64,000 nt of DNA from Streptomyces sp. NBC_01788 (GCF_035917575.1 NZ_CP109090.1:744001-808000), one strand, 5' to 3'. Positions 1-7,953 are shown, counted from the first letter of the stretch. Numbers and translations: made by a program. The notes: generated by a model not told the origin, from the letters alone.

Positions 1-348
1 GGGCGTCTCGTAGAAGACCGAATGGCGGGCCTTGACCACGAAGAGCGAGTCGTCGTCGGGCCGTATCGGCTCCACCAGTTCGGCATGCGGCCGGGCGAGC
101 GCGGTCTCCACCAGCTCACCGTGGTGGGAGCGCCACAGGCCGAAGTTGTCGTTGGCGTAGATCACCGGCGCGTCGGCGGCGCGTGCCCGACCGATCAGGC
201 TCGCCACGACGGGAACCACCCGGCGGGCGGAGGGCACGAGCAGTTCGGCGTCCTCGTGGTCGTACGTGTTGATCATGTCGATCACGATGAGCGCGCGTCC
301 CTCCTGCCGCCTCCCCCGGTCCGTGGGCCCGGGCACCGCGTCCACCAC
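1..348 (-). CDS. Cysteine hydrolase of the isochorismatase/nicotinamidase family (3' part cut by window edge)
   Basis: The frame is open to the window edge, so only about the first 116 residues are present. The likely start is GTG at 348 (or 345), behind an ACGAGG-like ribosome site. The opening 'ALIVIDMINTY' is the family signature; its Asp is the first member of the Asp-Lys-Cys catalytic triad. A later 'PVIYANDNFG' strand fits the same fold. The Lys and Cys parts lie partly or wholly outside. The family hydrolyses isochorismate, nicotinamide or related amides, and the true substrate cannot be told here. The gene begins 12 bases after the stop of the F420 oxidoreductase, so the two are probably cotranscribed. 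Confidence 0.8.
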   Translation of the reverse strand, partial: MVDAVPGPTDRGRRQEGRALIVIDMINTYDHEDAELLVPSARRVVPVVASLIGRARAADAPVIYANDNFGLWRSHHGELVETALARPHAELVEPIRPDDDSLFVVKARHSVFYETP

Positions 349-360
349 CTCGTACGTCGG

Positions 361-1317
361 TCAGTCGCGGAGCTGTGGGAGGACCTTCGTGCGGTAGAAG
401 TCGAAGAAGCCCTGCTGGTCCTTGCCGATCTGACTGACGTAGACCGTGTCGAACCCGGCCTCCACGTAGGCGTGCAGCCCCTCGACATGAGCCTCCGGAT
501 CGTCGCCGCACGGGACGGCCGACGCCACCTGGTCCTCGGTGACCAGCTCGGACGCCTGCTCGAAGTGCCGCGGGGTGGGCAGGACCTGCGGCAGCTCCCC
601 GGGAAGCTGTTCGTTGGCCCACAGCCGGTGCGCGGTGCGCACGGCCTCCTGCGGGTCCGTGCCCCAGCACACCTTGAGCCCACCGCACACCGGTTTGGTG
701 CCGCCGCCACCGCGCCGGAAGCGCTCGACGAGGGCGGTGTCGGGCTTCGTCGTGATCAGGCCGTCCCCGATCCGCGCGGCGGCCTCGGCGGCCTGCGGGC
801 CGAAGGCGGAGACGTCGATGGGCACCGGCTGCTCGGGCAACGTGTACAGGCGGACGTTCTCCACGGTGTAGTGCTTGCCGCGATGGCTGGTCTGCTCGCC
901 GGTGAACAGCTTCCGGATGATCTGGAGCGCCTCCTCCAGCATTTCCAGGCGCACCGAGGTCTCGGGCCACGGGCCGCCCAGGATGTGCTCGTTGAGCGCC
1001 TCACCGGTGCCGACCCCCAGCCGGAACCGGCCGCCGAACTGGACGGCGCTGGTGGCGGCCGCCTGCGCGATCACGGCGGGATGCGTGCGCACCAGCGGGC
1101 AGGTCGCCGCCGTCTCCACCGGCAGGGAGACCGCCTGGGAGAGGGCACCCACCACCGACCACACGAACGGGCTCTGTCCCTGGCGGTCGTTCCACGGGTG
1201 GTAGTGGTCCGAGATCCACAGGGAGGTGAAGCCGGCCTGCTCGGCCATCCTGGCCTGTTCGACGAGTTCTGCCGGGTTGTGCTCCTCGGACGACAGAAAG
1301 TATCCGAAGTCAGCCAT
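361..1317 (-). CDS. LLM-class F420-dependent oxidoreductase (TIGR03557-type)
   Basis: This 318-residue protein starts at ATG 'MADFGYFLSSEEH'. It resembles the bacterial luciferase-like TIM-barrel enzymes that use reduced coenzyme F420. Visible family features are the N-terminal 'MAEQAGFTSLWISDHYHPW' segment and 'FGGRFRLGVGTGEALNEHILG' near residues 100-120, which shapes the F420 pocket. A 'VSAFGPQAAEAAARIGDGLI' segment follows in the C-terminal half. Length and architecture are normal. It is probably cytosolic and is likely the first gene of a two-gene unit with the downstream cysteine hydrolase. The substrate is unknown; relatives reduce or oxidise sugars, alcohols and quinone-like compounds. 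Confidence 0.88.
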   Translation of the reverse strand: MADFGYFLSSEEHNPAELVEQARMAEQAGFTSLWISDHYHPWNDRQGQSPFVWSVVGALSQAVSLPVETAATCPLVRTHPAVIAQAAATSAVQFGGRFRLGVGTGEALNEHILGGPWPETSVRLEMLEEALQIIRKLFTGEQTSHRGKHYTVENVRLYTLPEQPVPIDVSAFGPQAAEAAARIGDGLITTKPDTALVERFRRGGGGTKPVCGGLKVCWGTDPQEAVRTAHRLWANEQLPGELPQVLPTPRHFEQASELVTEDQVASAVPCGDDPEAHVEGLHAYVEAGFDTVYVSQIGKDQQGFFDFYRTKVLPQLRD

Positions 1318-1465
1318 CAGTGCTCCTGACCGATCGTTCCTCGGCTCTGCGACGGTGTTCCCGAGTACCCGGAACGGGCCGTGGCGCACGTCATGGCCGC
1401 AGGAACCGCCGGCACGGCGCTGCCACCGGCCCGGCGCGCTGCCAGCAGGAAGCCCAGCACCTCAT

Positions 1466-1485
1466 ACTTGCGCGATCACGCAAGT
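1466..1485 (+). promoter_or_regulatory. Inverted-repeat operator, copy 1, overlapping a candidate promoter
   Basis: The 20-base site ACTTGCGCGATCACGCAAGT is a perfect 7-bp inverted repeat around six bases. Its left arm supplies a TTGCGC -35-like hexamer (1468-1473), followed after 19 bases by TATGCT (1493-1498). The promoter therefore points at the membrane-protein gene starting at 1607. Three related sites occur at 3983, 6207 and 6302. The binding protein is unknown; geometry suits a dimeric helix-turn-helix regulator such as MarR or TetR. Apart from this site I see nothing coding in 1318-1606. Confidence 0.6.
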
Positions 1486-1606
1486 ACGGGGTTATGCTGC
1501 TGGACGGCGGCAGGAGGCGCCTCGTCGTCCCGTCCCATGCGCTCCAGCGCGCCGAAGTGCGCACTGCCGCACGCCTCCGTCGCACGGAAAGAGGGAAGGA
1601 GGGCTG

Positions 1607-2062
1607 ATGATGAAGGCTCTGCCGCACCCGCGCGACGGCGCCGGCACCGCCGTCCTCGGCGTGCTCGCATTCACCACGCTGGAGATGACCGTCCTGGCCA
1701 CCGCCCCGGCGGCGTACCGTCCGGTCATCAGCGGCGCCCTGCTGGGAGCGGCCGTCACGGCGTTCGCCCTGCTCGCAGTGGTGCTGCGCGCGGACCGCAA
1801 GGCCACTCGGCAAGCTCGCCGCCGCGTTCTCGAGGTGATGGACGAGTCGTCGTTGACCTCCCGCGCCCTGGAGGGCTTCCCCATGGAAGCGGTCCGGCCC
1901 CTTCTGCTGGGGCCGAGCGCGCCCTCCCTCAACCACCTCTGCATCGCGTGGGCCTACGCCGCCCGCGGCCATGACACCGCCTGGCTCGTACGCCACCTGG
2001 GTCTGTCCGCGGAGCTGGCCCGATTGCTGACCGACGCCGCTGCCGCCCGCCTGCGGGACTGA
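1607..2062 (+). CDS. Small membrane protein of unknown function
   Basis: The gene encodes 151 residues, starting at ATG 1607 (ATG 1610 is equally possible) behind GGAAGGAGGG. Two hydrophobic segments near residues 15-35 and 40-60 ('TAVLGVLAFTTLEMTVLA' and 'VISGALLGAAVTAFALLAVV') predict a short hairpin in the membrane. A basic stretch 'RADRKATRQARRR' and a soluble C-terminal domain follow. I recognise no family. A strong inverted-repeat operator with a matching promoter lies about 120 bases upstream and is shared with neighbouring cell-envelope genes, which is the best clue to its role. Confidence 0.7.
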   Translation: MMKALPHPRDGAGTAVLGVLAFTTLEMTVLATAPAAYRPVISGALLGAAVTAFALLAVVLRADRKATRQARRRVLEVMDESSLTSRALEGFPMEAVRPLLLGPSAPSLNHLCIAWAYAARGHDTAWLVRHLGLSAELARLLTDAAAARLRD

Positions 2063-2187
2063 CCACGGCCGCCGGCGCCGTCCCGTGAGGGATCAGCAGC
2101 GCCCACGGGATCCGGACGCGGCACCCCGGAGCGCCTTCAACCGGCGGAAGCGACAGCGGAACTCGCCGCCGGTCGGAGCGGAAGGCG

Positions 2188-2454
2188 TCAGGTGCCGCCC
2201 TGGACCAGCAGGGCGATCCGGTCGGGGTCGAAGTCCACCCAGCGTGAAGAGGCGCACCCCGACAGCCTCAGCCGGCACATGGTGCCCCCGTCCGGGCCGG
2301 TCCACCATCCGGTGACGGTGCCCGGCCACGTCCACCCGGCCCCGTCACCCACCTCGACCGGCCGGTAGGTGGTCCGGACCTGCGCTTCCGGCGGCGACGG
2401 GCATCCCCCGGCCAGTTCTTCCAGCAGGCCCTCGGCCGTGGTTGTGCCCGGCAT
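2188..2454 (-). CDS. Small conserved-looking protein, function unknown
   Basis: The gene encodes 88 residues from ATG 2454, preceded by a good GGGAGGAG ribosome site, which decides this start over longer in-frame options. The protein is rich in Trp and Gly ('GWTWPGTVTGWWTGPDGG') and ends in 'LVQGGT'. It has no signal peptide or membrane segment. I recognise no domain. It lies directly downstream of the larger membrane-protein gene on the same strand and could be its last cistron. Confidence 0.6.
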   Translation of the reverse strand: MPGTTTAEGLLEELAGGCPSPPEAQVRTTYRPVEVGDGAGWTWPGTVTGWWTGPDGGTMCRLRLSGCASSRWVDFDPDRIALLVQGGT

Positions 2455-2533
2455 GGCTCCGCTCCTCCCGAATCTCTCGCCCCTGTCGCCCTGTTGGGCA
2501 AGTGACCGCTTGTCCCCCGAGGGGGTCGTGCGA

Positions 2534-3901
2534 TCACCCCCAGTCGCCGCCGAAGTCACCGCCGCCGTCCGACCCGAGACCACCGTCGAATCCCCCCGCG
2601 AAGTCGGAGTCTCTGAAGTCCGCCCCGGAGAAGTCGCCGCCGTCCGGCAGATCGGGGGCGGACGGGACGCCGTCGCCGGAGCCGGCGAAGGCGGAGGGCG
2701 CGCTGAGCAGGCTGCCCAGCAGCGTGCCGGCGAGCAGGCCGCCGACCACCGCGCCCGCGCCGCCGAAGTAGCCGCCGGCCCACGGCGCGTACGCCGGGCC
2801 GGCGTTCCAGTACGGCTGGGCGCCCTGGCCGGTGTCGACCATGCGCGTCATCGGCTGCCCGCCCTGGGTGACACGGGCGGCGTCCTCCGCACAGGCGGGG
2901 ACCATCCGCGGCACGCCGCCGGGCGGGCACCAGTTCACATCGTCGGCCGAGGGACCGTGACGGGGGTCGAAGAAGCAGGGCACACGACGCTCGGGCAGGG
3001 GGGTTCCACCGCGGCGGGCGGCCAGGGTGGCCAAGGCGAAGCGGCCGTCGGCCAGCGTGGCGGTCACCGGCTGCACGTCCTGCGGCCTGACCGCGGCGGC
3101 CATCTGCTGTTTGGCCAGCTCATAGGCGTCGAGAGCGTGGGAGTAGTCGTTGCGCATCTCATCGGTGGCCCCTGGCTCGGACGGGGAGAAGGCCAGCCGG
3201 TCCAGTTCCTCGCCGAAGGCGGTGATGTCCTCGTCCACCACCACCCGCAGCGCCTCCAACTCCCTCTGCTCCGTCTCCCGCCGCTTCCTCGCCCGCCGGT
3301 ACAGCGCGTATCCGCCCCCGGCCGCCCCGGCCGCGAGCAGGCCGCCGACCAACAGCCCGCCGCTGCCGGAGCCGCCCTCACCGCTGTCCTTCCAGGACGC
3401 AGGGGCGTGCCCCTTCGCCTGCTTGACGGCCTGGTCGACGAACACGTTCAGCTGTGTCTCCGCGTCCGAGGCGTAGGAACGCTGCACCGCTCCCCGGAGG
3501 TTGTCGACGGCGCTCTGGGACAGCACCTGATGGTCCGCCTTGGCGTTGAACAACTCGCCCAGGCGCACGGCGTACACCCCGCTGATGCCGGTGAGTGAGC
3601 GCAGGTCCGGCATCAGGGACGCCTGCGGATAGTCGGCGGACCGGGGCAGCACCGCGACGAAGACCGGCTTGTCCGCGGCCTCGATCTTCGCAGCGAGCTT
3701 GTCGGCGGCGGACTTCGGCAACTCCCCCGCGGCCCGCGGGTCGACGTACACCGGCCCCTTCTTGAACGCGTCGGCCACGGCCCCCGTGCCGGCGTCCGCG
3801 GCCGACGGCGCGCCGAAGGCCGGCGGGGCAAGCCCCACAAGAGCTGTCACACCCACGGCGGCGAGGGCCCGGGCGAAGCGAGACCGTGGCGAAACAGGCA
3901 T
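2534..3901 (-). CDS. Secreted/membrane protein with Rv1476-like (DUF6676-type) N-terminal domain
   Basis: The protein has 455 residues, from ATG 3901 behind AAGGAGG. A cleavable signal peptide (residues 1-30, ending 'FGAPSA') is followed by an extracytoplasmic domain with 'GPVYVDPRAAGELPKSAADKL' and 'KPVFVAVLP'. These are typical of the actinobacterial Rv1476 membrane-protein family. One transmembrane helix near residues 182-200 leads to a basic stop-transfer stretch and a charged helical region. A second Gly/Ala-rich hydrophobic segment comes later, and the C-terminus is an extreme Gly-Asp-rich tail. The tail resembles low-complexity ends of TPM-type membrane proteins. The function is unknown; an envelope location is clear. 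The upstream operator copy at 3983 links it to its neighbours. Confidence 0.72.
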   Translation of the reverse strand: MPVSPRSRFARALAAVGVTALVGLAPPAFGAPSAADAGTGAVADAFKKGPVYVDPRAAGELPKSAADKLAAKIEAADKPVFVAVLPRSADYPQASLMPDLRSLTGISGVYAVRLGELFNAKADHQVLSQSAVDNLRGAVQRSYASDAETQLNVFVDQAVKQAKGHAPASWKDSGEGGSGSGGLLVGGLLAAGAAGGGYALYRRARKRRETEQRELEALRVVVDEDITAFGEELDRLAFSPSEPGATDEMRNDYSHALDAYELAKQQMAAAVRPQDVQPVTATLADGRFALATLAARRGGTPLPERRVPCFFDPRHGPSADDVNWCPPGGVPRMVPACAEDAARVTQGGQPMTRMVDTGQGAQPYWNAGPAYAPWAGGYFGGAGAVVGGLLAGTLLGSLLSAPSAFAGSGDGVPSAPDLPDGGDFSGADFRDSDFAGGFDGGLGSDGGGDFGGDWG

Positions 3902-3982
3902 GGATGAGACCTCCTTGTGGGGGAGCGACCGCCCCGCATCCGGAACCACGTCGGTGTGCGGAGGGAACGAGCGAACCCCAAC

Positions 3983-4002
3983 ACTTGTTCAATTGCGCAA
4001 TA
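3983..4002 (-). promoter_or_regulatory. Inverted-repeat operator, copy 2
   Basis: The site ACTTGTTCAATTGCGCAATA is an imperfect version of the repeat at 1466, with the same TTGnn-N6-CGCAA spacing. It sits 82 bases before the start of the membrane protein at 3901 and just beyond the 3' end of the LCP gene. Read toward the left, a -35-like TTGCGC is followed after 19 bases by a weak TTCGCT. Read toward the right, TTGTTC and TATGCC have the same 19-base spacing, so direction is uncertain. Confidence 0.45.
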
Positions 4003-4060
4003 GAAGAAGTATGCCAGACGGCACTACGCGCAGGCGGAGTTCGGCACGAGCGTCAGCGAC

Positions 4061-5578
4061 TCAGTTGACGCACGGCACGCCGCCCGCCTTCACGGCGGGA
4101 CCCGAGTCGGCGGGCGACGACGAGCCGGACTCCGTTGCGGCGGGTGACGATGCCCGCGGGCCGGGCAGCGCGAAGTTCTCGCCCAGGGTGACCAGGACAT
4201 GGCCGACGGGCACAGCCGAACCGGCGGCGGGGGCAGCGGCTTTGAACCGATCGGCGATCTGCTGCGCCGCCTGCTGAGCACCGGGGCCGTATGCGACGGT
4301 GGTGGCGGGCTGCGCTGCCGCGTTGCCGGTCGTACCGGCCGTGTAGCCGAGGCCGGCCAGGTAGGACAGCGCGGCGGAGGCCTCGCCCTCGGCGCCGTTT
4401 CCGTTGTGTACGTCGACGGTGGCGGGGGCGACCTTGGCGGCGCCCGCCGCGGTGGCGGTCGGCGACGGGGTCGCGCCGAACTCCTGCCGCACCATCGCCT
4501 TGATCTTCTCCGGGTCGACCAGGTTGACTTCCTGGCCGTTGCGGGTCGCGAAGCCCTCGATGGGCAGGGTGTGGAACACGACGTTTCCGCCGGTGAGGTT
4601 GGTGGCCTGCTGGGCGAAGTCGAGGACGTTCCAGGAGCTGTCGAGGACGATGTCCTTCTTCACCGCGTCGAACAGGCCCTGCAGCTTGGACGGGCTGCTC
4701 CACACCCCCTGGCTCTTGAGCTGGTGGGTGACGCTGGAGATGAAGGCCTGCTGCCGGCGGGTGCGGTCCAGGTCCCCTGCGTCCAGGCCGTGCCGCTGAC
4801 GCACGAAGGCCAGGGCCTGCCGGGCGTTCAGCCGCTGCACGCCCGCCGGGAAGTCCGCTCCCGAATAGCGGTCCTCGACCGGGTGGTTGAGGCACACCGT
4901 GATGGGCTGCAGGACCTTGGCGATGTCATAGAAACCCAGCAGGTTGACCTCGGCGAAGTGGTCGATGGGCACGCCGCTGAAGTCCTGCACCGTCGCCAGC
5001 GTCGCCTCGCGTCCGGCCTCACGGCTCCTGGCCTCCAGCTCGGCACCCTTGACCCCCTGCCGGGCGTACTTGTCGTGGGCGCCGGTGTAGGCGTTGCCGT
5101 AGGCCTCCTTGATCTTGAAGTGGCCCTGCACGGAGCCGTCCCCGTTGAGGGTCTGCACGTAGTCGTCGCGGGGTATGGAGAACGCCTGGACCCTGCCGCC
5201 ACCGGCGGGGATGTGGATGAGGATCAGGGTGTTGGTGTTGTAGTAGCCGATACTGCTGGATCCGGCGTGCAGTTCGCGTTGCACGAACTTCCGGGGCAGG
5301 TCGTTGCCGTTCATGTCCTTGCGCGAATCCAGGCCGATCAGCAGCAGGTTCACGGCGTTGTCCAGGCGCGGAGGCGCCTTCTTGCGCACCGCGTCCAGCG
5401 CGTCGGACGTCGTGAGCCCATTGATCAGGGTGTGGTACGCGTACCAGGTCGCTCCGCATCCCAGCAGCAGGGCCGACGAGACCGTCCACACCACCACGCG
5501 CAGCGTGCGTATCCCCAACGACCTTCGCCCACCGCGGACAGCGGCGCGGCGCCGACGGCGCCCCGTGGACTCAGACAC
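4061..5578 (-). CDS. LytR-CpsA-Psr (LCP) family glycopolymer ligase with LytR C-terminal domain
   Basis: This 505-residue protein starts at GTG 5578 behind GGGAGGG. A short basic cytoplasmic tail and one transmembrane helix ('VVVWTVSSALLLGCGATWYA') come first. The extracellular LCP domain follows, with 'NLLLIGLDSRKDMNG', 'NTNTLILIHIP' and 'QAFSIPRDDYV', which hold the conserved Asp and Arg residues of the active site. 'RQRHGLDAGDLDRTRRQQAF' is the second Arg-rich signature. A LytR_C domain with 'VDVHNGNGAEGEAS' follows near residue 395, then a Ser/Pro-rich tail. LCP enzymes attach teichoic-acid-like or arabinogalactan polymers to peptidoglycan using lipid-linked donors. The start overlaps the end of the upstream membrane-protein gene by 8 bases, so the two are translationally coupled. 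Confidence 0.9.
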   Translation of the reverse strand: MSESTGRRRRRAAVRGGRRSLGIRTLRVVVWTVSSALLLGCGATWYAYHTLINGLTTSDALDAVRKKAPPRLDNAVNLLLIGLDSRKDMNGNDLPRKFVQRELHAGSSSIGYYNTNTLILIHIPAGGGRVQAFSIPRDDYVQTLNGDGSVQGHFKIKEAYGNAYTGAHDKYARQGVKGAELEARSREAGREATLATVQDFSGVPIDHFAEVNLLGFYDIAKVLQPITVCLNHPVEDRYSGADFPAGVQRLNARQALAFVRQRHGLDAGDLDRTRRQQAFISSVTHQLKSQGVWSSPSKLQGLFDAVKKDIVLDSSWNVLDFAQQATNLTGGNVVFHTLPIEGFATRNGQEVNLVDPEKIKAMVRQEFGATPSPTATAAGAAKVAPATVDVHNGNGAEGEASAALSYLAGLGYTAGTTGNAAAQPATTVAYGPGAQQAAQQIADRFKAAAPAAGSAVPVGHVLVTLGENFALPGPRASSPAATESGSSSPADSGPAVKAGGVPCVN

Positions 5579-6110
5579 GGGCCCTCCCCACACCGGTCCG
5601 GAGGACGGCCACCGCCGACACGACGACGAGCACGGCACACTCCGCGGCGGCCATCGCCGGGAACGCCTCCACGGCCCAGCGCACCAGTCGCGTGGCAGGC
5701 GGACCGCCGGATGTCAGCGCCCATCCGGCCGTGACGACGGCCACGGCCAGAACCGGCAGCGGGGCCACCCACCCCAGGAAGCGACCGCGGGCCGCCAGCA
5801 GAGCCGCGAGGAGTGCGCCTGCCGTCGCCCCGGACACCACGCCCCAGCCGGGACCGTGATCCGTGACGGCATCCACCGCCGCCCCCAGCAGCGTGGGGCC
5901 CGCCAGTGCCGCGGCGGCGACGCCGATCCCGGGCCCGCCGGCCCGGGACGCGCCACCTGTTCCTCGCTGCGGACGCCGCCTGCGCGACGCACCCCGGGAC
6001 GGCGCGCGCCCCCCGGCACCGCGCTGCTCGATCACTCGCGCCTGCCCCGGCGGGCGGCTCCGCCCTTGTGTACCGACGGCACCGACGGTCCGTTCCTGCT
6101 GATCACGCAT
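5571..6110 (-). CDS. DUF6542-like polytopic membrane protein, coupled to the LCP gene
   Basis: The gene encodes 179 residues from ATG 6110 behind GAGAGCGGA. Longer in-frame starts (for example 6236) would run through the operator at 6207 and are less likely. A disordered basic N-terminus of about 60 residues precedes four predicted membrane helices, including 'GIGVAAAALAGPTLLGAAVDAV', 'GATAGALLAALLAA', 'LPVLAVAVVTAGWAL' and 'AECAVLVVVSAVAVL'. This plan fits the Streptomyces DUF6542 proteins. Its stop overlaps the start of the LCP ligase, suggesting the two act together at the membrane, perhaps in glycopolymer attachment. That link is inferred. Confidence 0.7.
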   Translation of the reverse strand: MRDQQERTVGAVGTQGRSRPPGQARVIEQRGAGGRAPSRGASRRRRPQRGTGGASRAGGPGIGVAAAALAGPTLLGAAVDAVTDHGPGWGVVSGATAGALLAALLAARGRFLGWVAPLPVLAVAVVTAGWALTSGGPPATRLVRWAVEAFPAMAAAECAVLVVVSAVAVLRTGVGRARV

Positions 6111-6206
6111 ACGTCCGCTCTCGCTGATCCTGGAATGCGGCGACGGGTCCCGGTCGTCGTCGACATCGTCGCCCTGCCACCCGTGAGACGAAGAAGTGGC
6201 GCCAAT

Positions 6207-6226
6207 AGTTGCACGGTCGCGCAAGT
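6207..6226 (-). promoter_or_regulatory. Inverted-repeat operator, copy 3
   Basis: AGTTGCACGGTCGCGCAAGT has the same 5-6-5 core as the sites at 1466, 3983 and 6302. It lies about 97 bases upstream of the DUF6542-like/LCP operon start and 76 bases from copy 4, which serves the opposite strand. The pair therefore frames a divergent promoter region. No convincing -10 hexamer with 19-base spacing was found for this copy. Confidence 0.5.
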
Positions 6227-6301
6227 GAGCAATCATTCCGAGGTCGCTACGCCTCTCAACTGTGCCAAATGCGGGCATTTTCCCGACCGGTTCGGAGAAC
6301 T

Positions 6302-6334
6302 AGTTGCGTTCATACGCAAGTAGTGGGCTACCAT
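6302..6334 (+). promoter_or_regulatory. Inverted-repeat operator, copy 4, with promoter driving the M-box leader
   Basis: AGTTGCGTTCATACGCAAGT (6302-6321) again has the TTGCG-N6-CGCAA core. TTGCGT (6304-6309) and TACCAT (6329-6334) are separated by 19 bases, exactly as at copy 1. A transcript from here would begin shortly before the riboswitch at 6361. The shared geometry of operator and promoter argues for repression by occlusion or for activator binding at the -35 region. Confidence 0.5.
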
Positions 6335-6360
6335 GTGGGACGTTCGAAGGCAGCAGGCAC

Positions 6361-6513
6361 CTCGTTCGGTGAGGCGTCTTCACGGACACAGGCCACTGAT
6401 CCCACCCGTCGAGAGACGCTCCGGATCAGGACAGGTCTCCCCGAACCAAGGGGTGACCCCAAGTGGCTTCCCCGCGAGGGGATCACGCCGTGGAGTGCCA
6501 AAGCTCTGACGAG
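6361..6513 (+). ncRNA. M-box (ykoK-type) magnesium riboswitch
   Basis: The leader carries the actinobacterial M-box landmarks in order. These are CTCGT opening the closing stem (6361-6365), the GGTGAGGC block just after it, and ACAGGCCACTG. The strongly conserved GTCGAGAGACGC follows at 6408-6419, then ATCAGGACAG. Near the 3' end come GTGCCAAAGCTC and ACGAG (6509-6513), which pairs back with CTCGT. M-boxes sense Mg2+ and switch off magnesium-uptake genes. The next reading frame, starting 5 bases later, is a magnesium ATPase fragment, which independently supports the assignment. I could not run a covariance model. Confidence 0.85.
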
Positions 6514-6518
6514 TTGGG

Positions 6519-7097
6519 GTGAGCCGGGATCCGCCCGGTCGCTCCTTGCCGAGTCGTACGGCGCACCGCGCGCCCCGGCAGGCGCTGCGCGCCCTCGCCG
6601 ACAAGGGAATCACCGTCAAGGTCGTCACCGGCGACAACGAACTGGTCGCCGCCCGGGTCTGCGCCGACGTCGGCATCGACGTGGGCGAGGTCGTCACCGG
6701 AGCCGTCATCGACGGCCTCGACGACGGCCGGCTGACCGAACTCGTGGCCCGCACCACGGTCTTCGCCAAGGTCAACCCGGCGCAGAAGGCACGTATCGTC
6801 CGCGCTCTGCAGCACGACGACCACACCGTGGGCTTCCTCGGCGACGGAATCAACGACGCGGCCGCGCTGCGCGAAGCGGACGTCGGCATCTCCGTCGACA
6901 CGGCCGTCGACATAGCCAAGGAGTCGGCCGACATCATCCTGCTGGAGAAGGACCTCACCGTCCTCGAACAGGGAATCGGCCTGCAGCCGCTGCCCATGAG
7001 CTACTTCCCGTGGCTGATCGGCACACTGCTGGCGTACTGCGTCCTCACCCAGCTGGTGAAGACCTGGTTCATCCGGCGGTTCGACAGCTGGCTGTGA
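6519..7097 (+). pseudogene. mgtA: Truncated MgtA-type magnesium-translocating P-type ATPase
   Basis: The 192-codon frame keeps only part of the phosphorylation domain and the very last membrane segments. Present are 'GITVKVVTGDNELVAARVC', 'KVNPAQKARIV' and the hinge 'FLGDGINDAAALREADVGIS'. 'ADIILLEKDLTVLEQG' is followed directly by 'LQPLPMSYFPWLIGTLLAY' and 'QLVKTWFIRRF'. In intact MgtA the last two blocks are separated by about 200 residues of membrane helices. The first roughly 550 residues, including the DKTGTLT aspartate and transport helices, are gone. At least two deletions therefore occurred and the product cannot transport. The riboswitch in front is intact. Confidence 0.88.
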
Positions 7098-7196
7098 CCT
7101 GCCCACCGGCACTGTGCGCGGCCGCGCTTGCACTGCCCCCGGACCCATCTGGTTGGCTGTCCCCCGTCGGGCAGTCACCCGGGAACGAGGAGCGAG

Positions 7197-7943
7197 ATGC
7201 GCGCGGACGTCCAACAGGTCGCCGACGGCACCTATCTGGTGCACGGCAGCAGCACGAACTGGGTGATCCTGACCGAGGGCGACTCCGCCACGCTGATCGA
7301 CACCGGCTACCCCGCCGACCGGCAGCAGTTGCTCGACTCACTGACAGCGGTGGGAAGTTCGCCCCAGGCGGTGGCGGCCGTGCTGCTCACCCACGCGCAC
7401 AACGACCACCTGGGCTCCGCCGAGTACCTGCGCCTCACCCACGGCACCCCGGTACATCTGCACGAGGCCGAACTGCCGCACGCCCGGAGGGAGTTCCTGC
7501 ACCAGGTGACCGTCGGGCAGGTGCTGCGCAACGGCTGGCGGCCCGGCGTGCTGCCCTGGGCGGTGCACGCGCTGCGCCTCGGCGGCACCGCCCACGTCCC
7601 GGTCGCCGCGCCCGAGCCGTTCCCGGCCGAGGGACCACTGGACCTGCCGGGGCGGCCCCTGCCCGTGCACACGCCCGGCCACACCCGGGGCCACACCGTC
7701 TTCCACCTGCCGGACACCGGCGTGGTGGTCTCCGGCGACGCCCTGGTCAGCGGCCACCCCACCTCGCGGCTGACCGGACCGCAACTGCTGCCCGACATGT
7801 TCCACCACCAACGCGCCCAGGCGCTGGACTCGTTGGACCGGCTCGAACACCTGGAGGGGGACCTGCTGCTGCCCGGCCACGGCCCCGTGCACCGCGGCCC
7901 GGTGCGGCAGGCGGCGCTGCGGGCCCGGGAACGCGCCCTCTAG
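7197..7943 (+). CDS. MBL-fold metallo-hydrolase
   Basis: This 248-residue protein starts at ATG 7197 behind GAGGAGCGAG. The metal-binding signature 'THAHNDH' (His66, His68, Asp70, His71) is intact. Further ligands sit in 'HTPGHTRGH', 'VSGDALV' and 'LPGHGPVH'. This is the standard two-metal site of glyoxalase II and beta-lactamase-fold hydrolases. There is no signal peptide, so it acts in the cytosol. The substrate is unknown. It is followed 10 bases later by the DUF4032 gene and probably shares its transcript. Confidence 0.85.
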   Translation: MRADVQQVADGTYLVHGSSTNWVILTEGDSATLIDTGYPADRQQLLDSLTAVGSSPQAVAAVLLTHAHNDHLGSAEYLRLTHGTPVHLHEAELPHARREFLHQVTVGQVLRNGWRPGVLPWAVHALRLGGTAHVPVAAPEPFPAEGPLDLPGRPLPVHTPGHTRGHTVFHLPDTGVVVSGDALVSGHPTSRLTGPQLLPDMFHHQRAQALDSLDRLEHLEGDLLLPGHGPVHRGPVRQAALRARERAL

Positions 7944-7953
7944 GGTTCCTGCC

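Noticed and set aside
22..1329. Long open frame opposite the F420 oxidoreductase and isochorismatase genes
   Set aside because: It is Pro/Arg/Gly-rich with no family resemblance and mirrors the codon bias of the real genes. Similar antisense frames opposite nearly every gene (for example 4199-5734, 10680-12428, 12448-14364, 14361-16589, 50794-53097) were dropped for the same reason.
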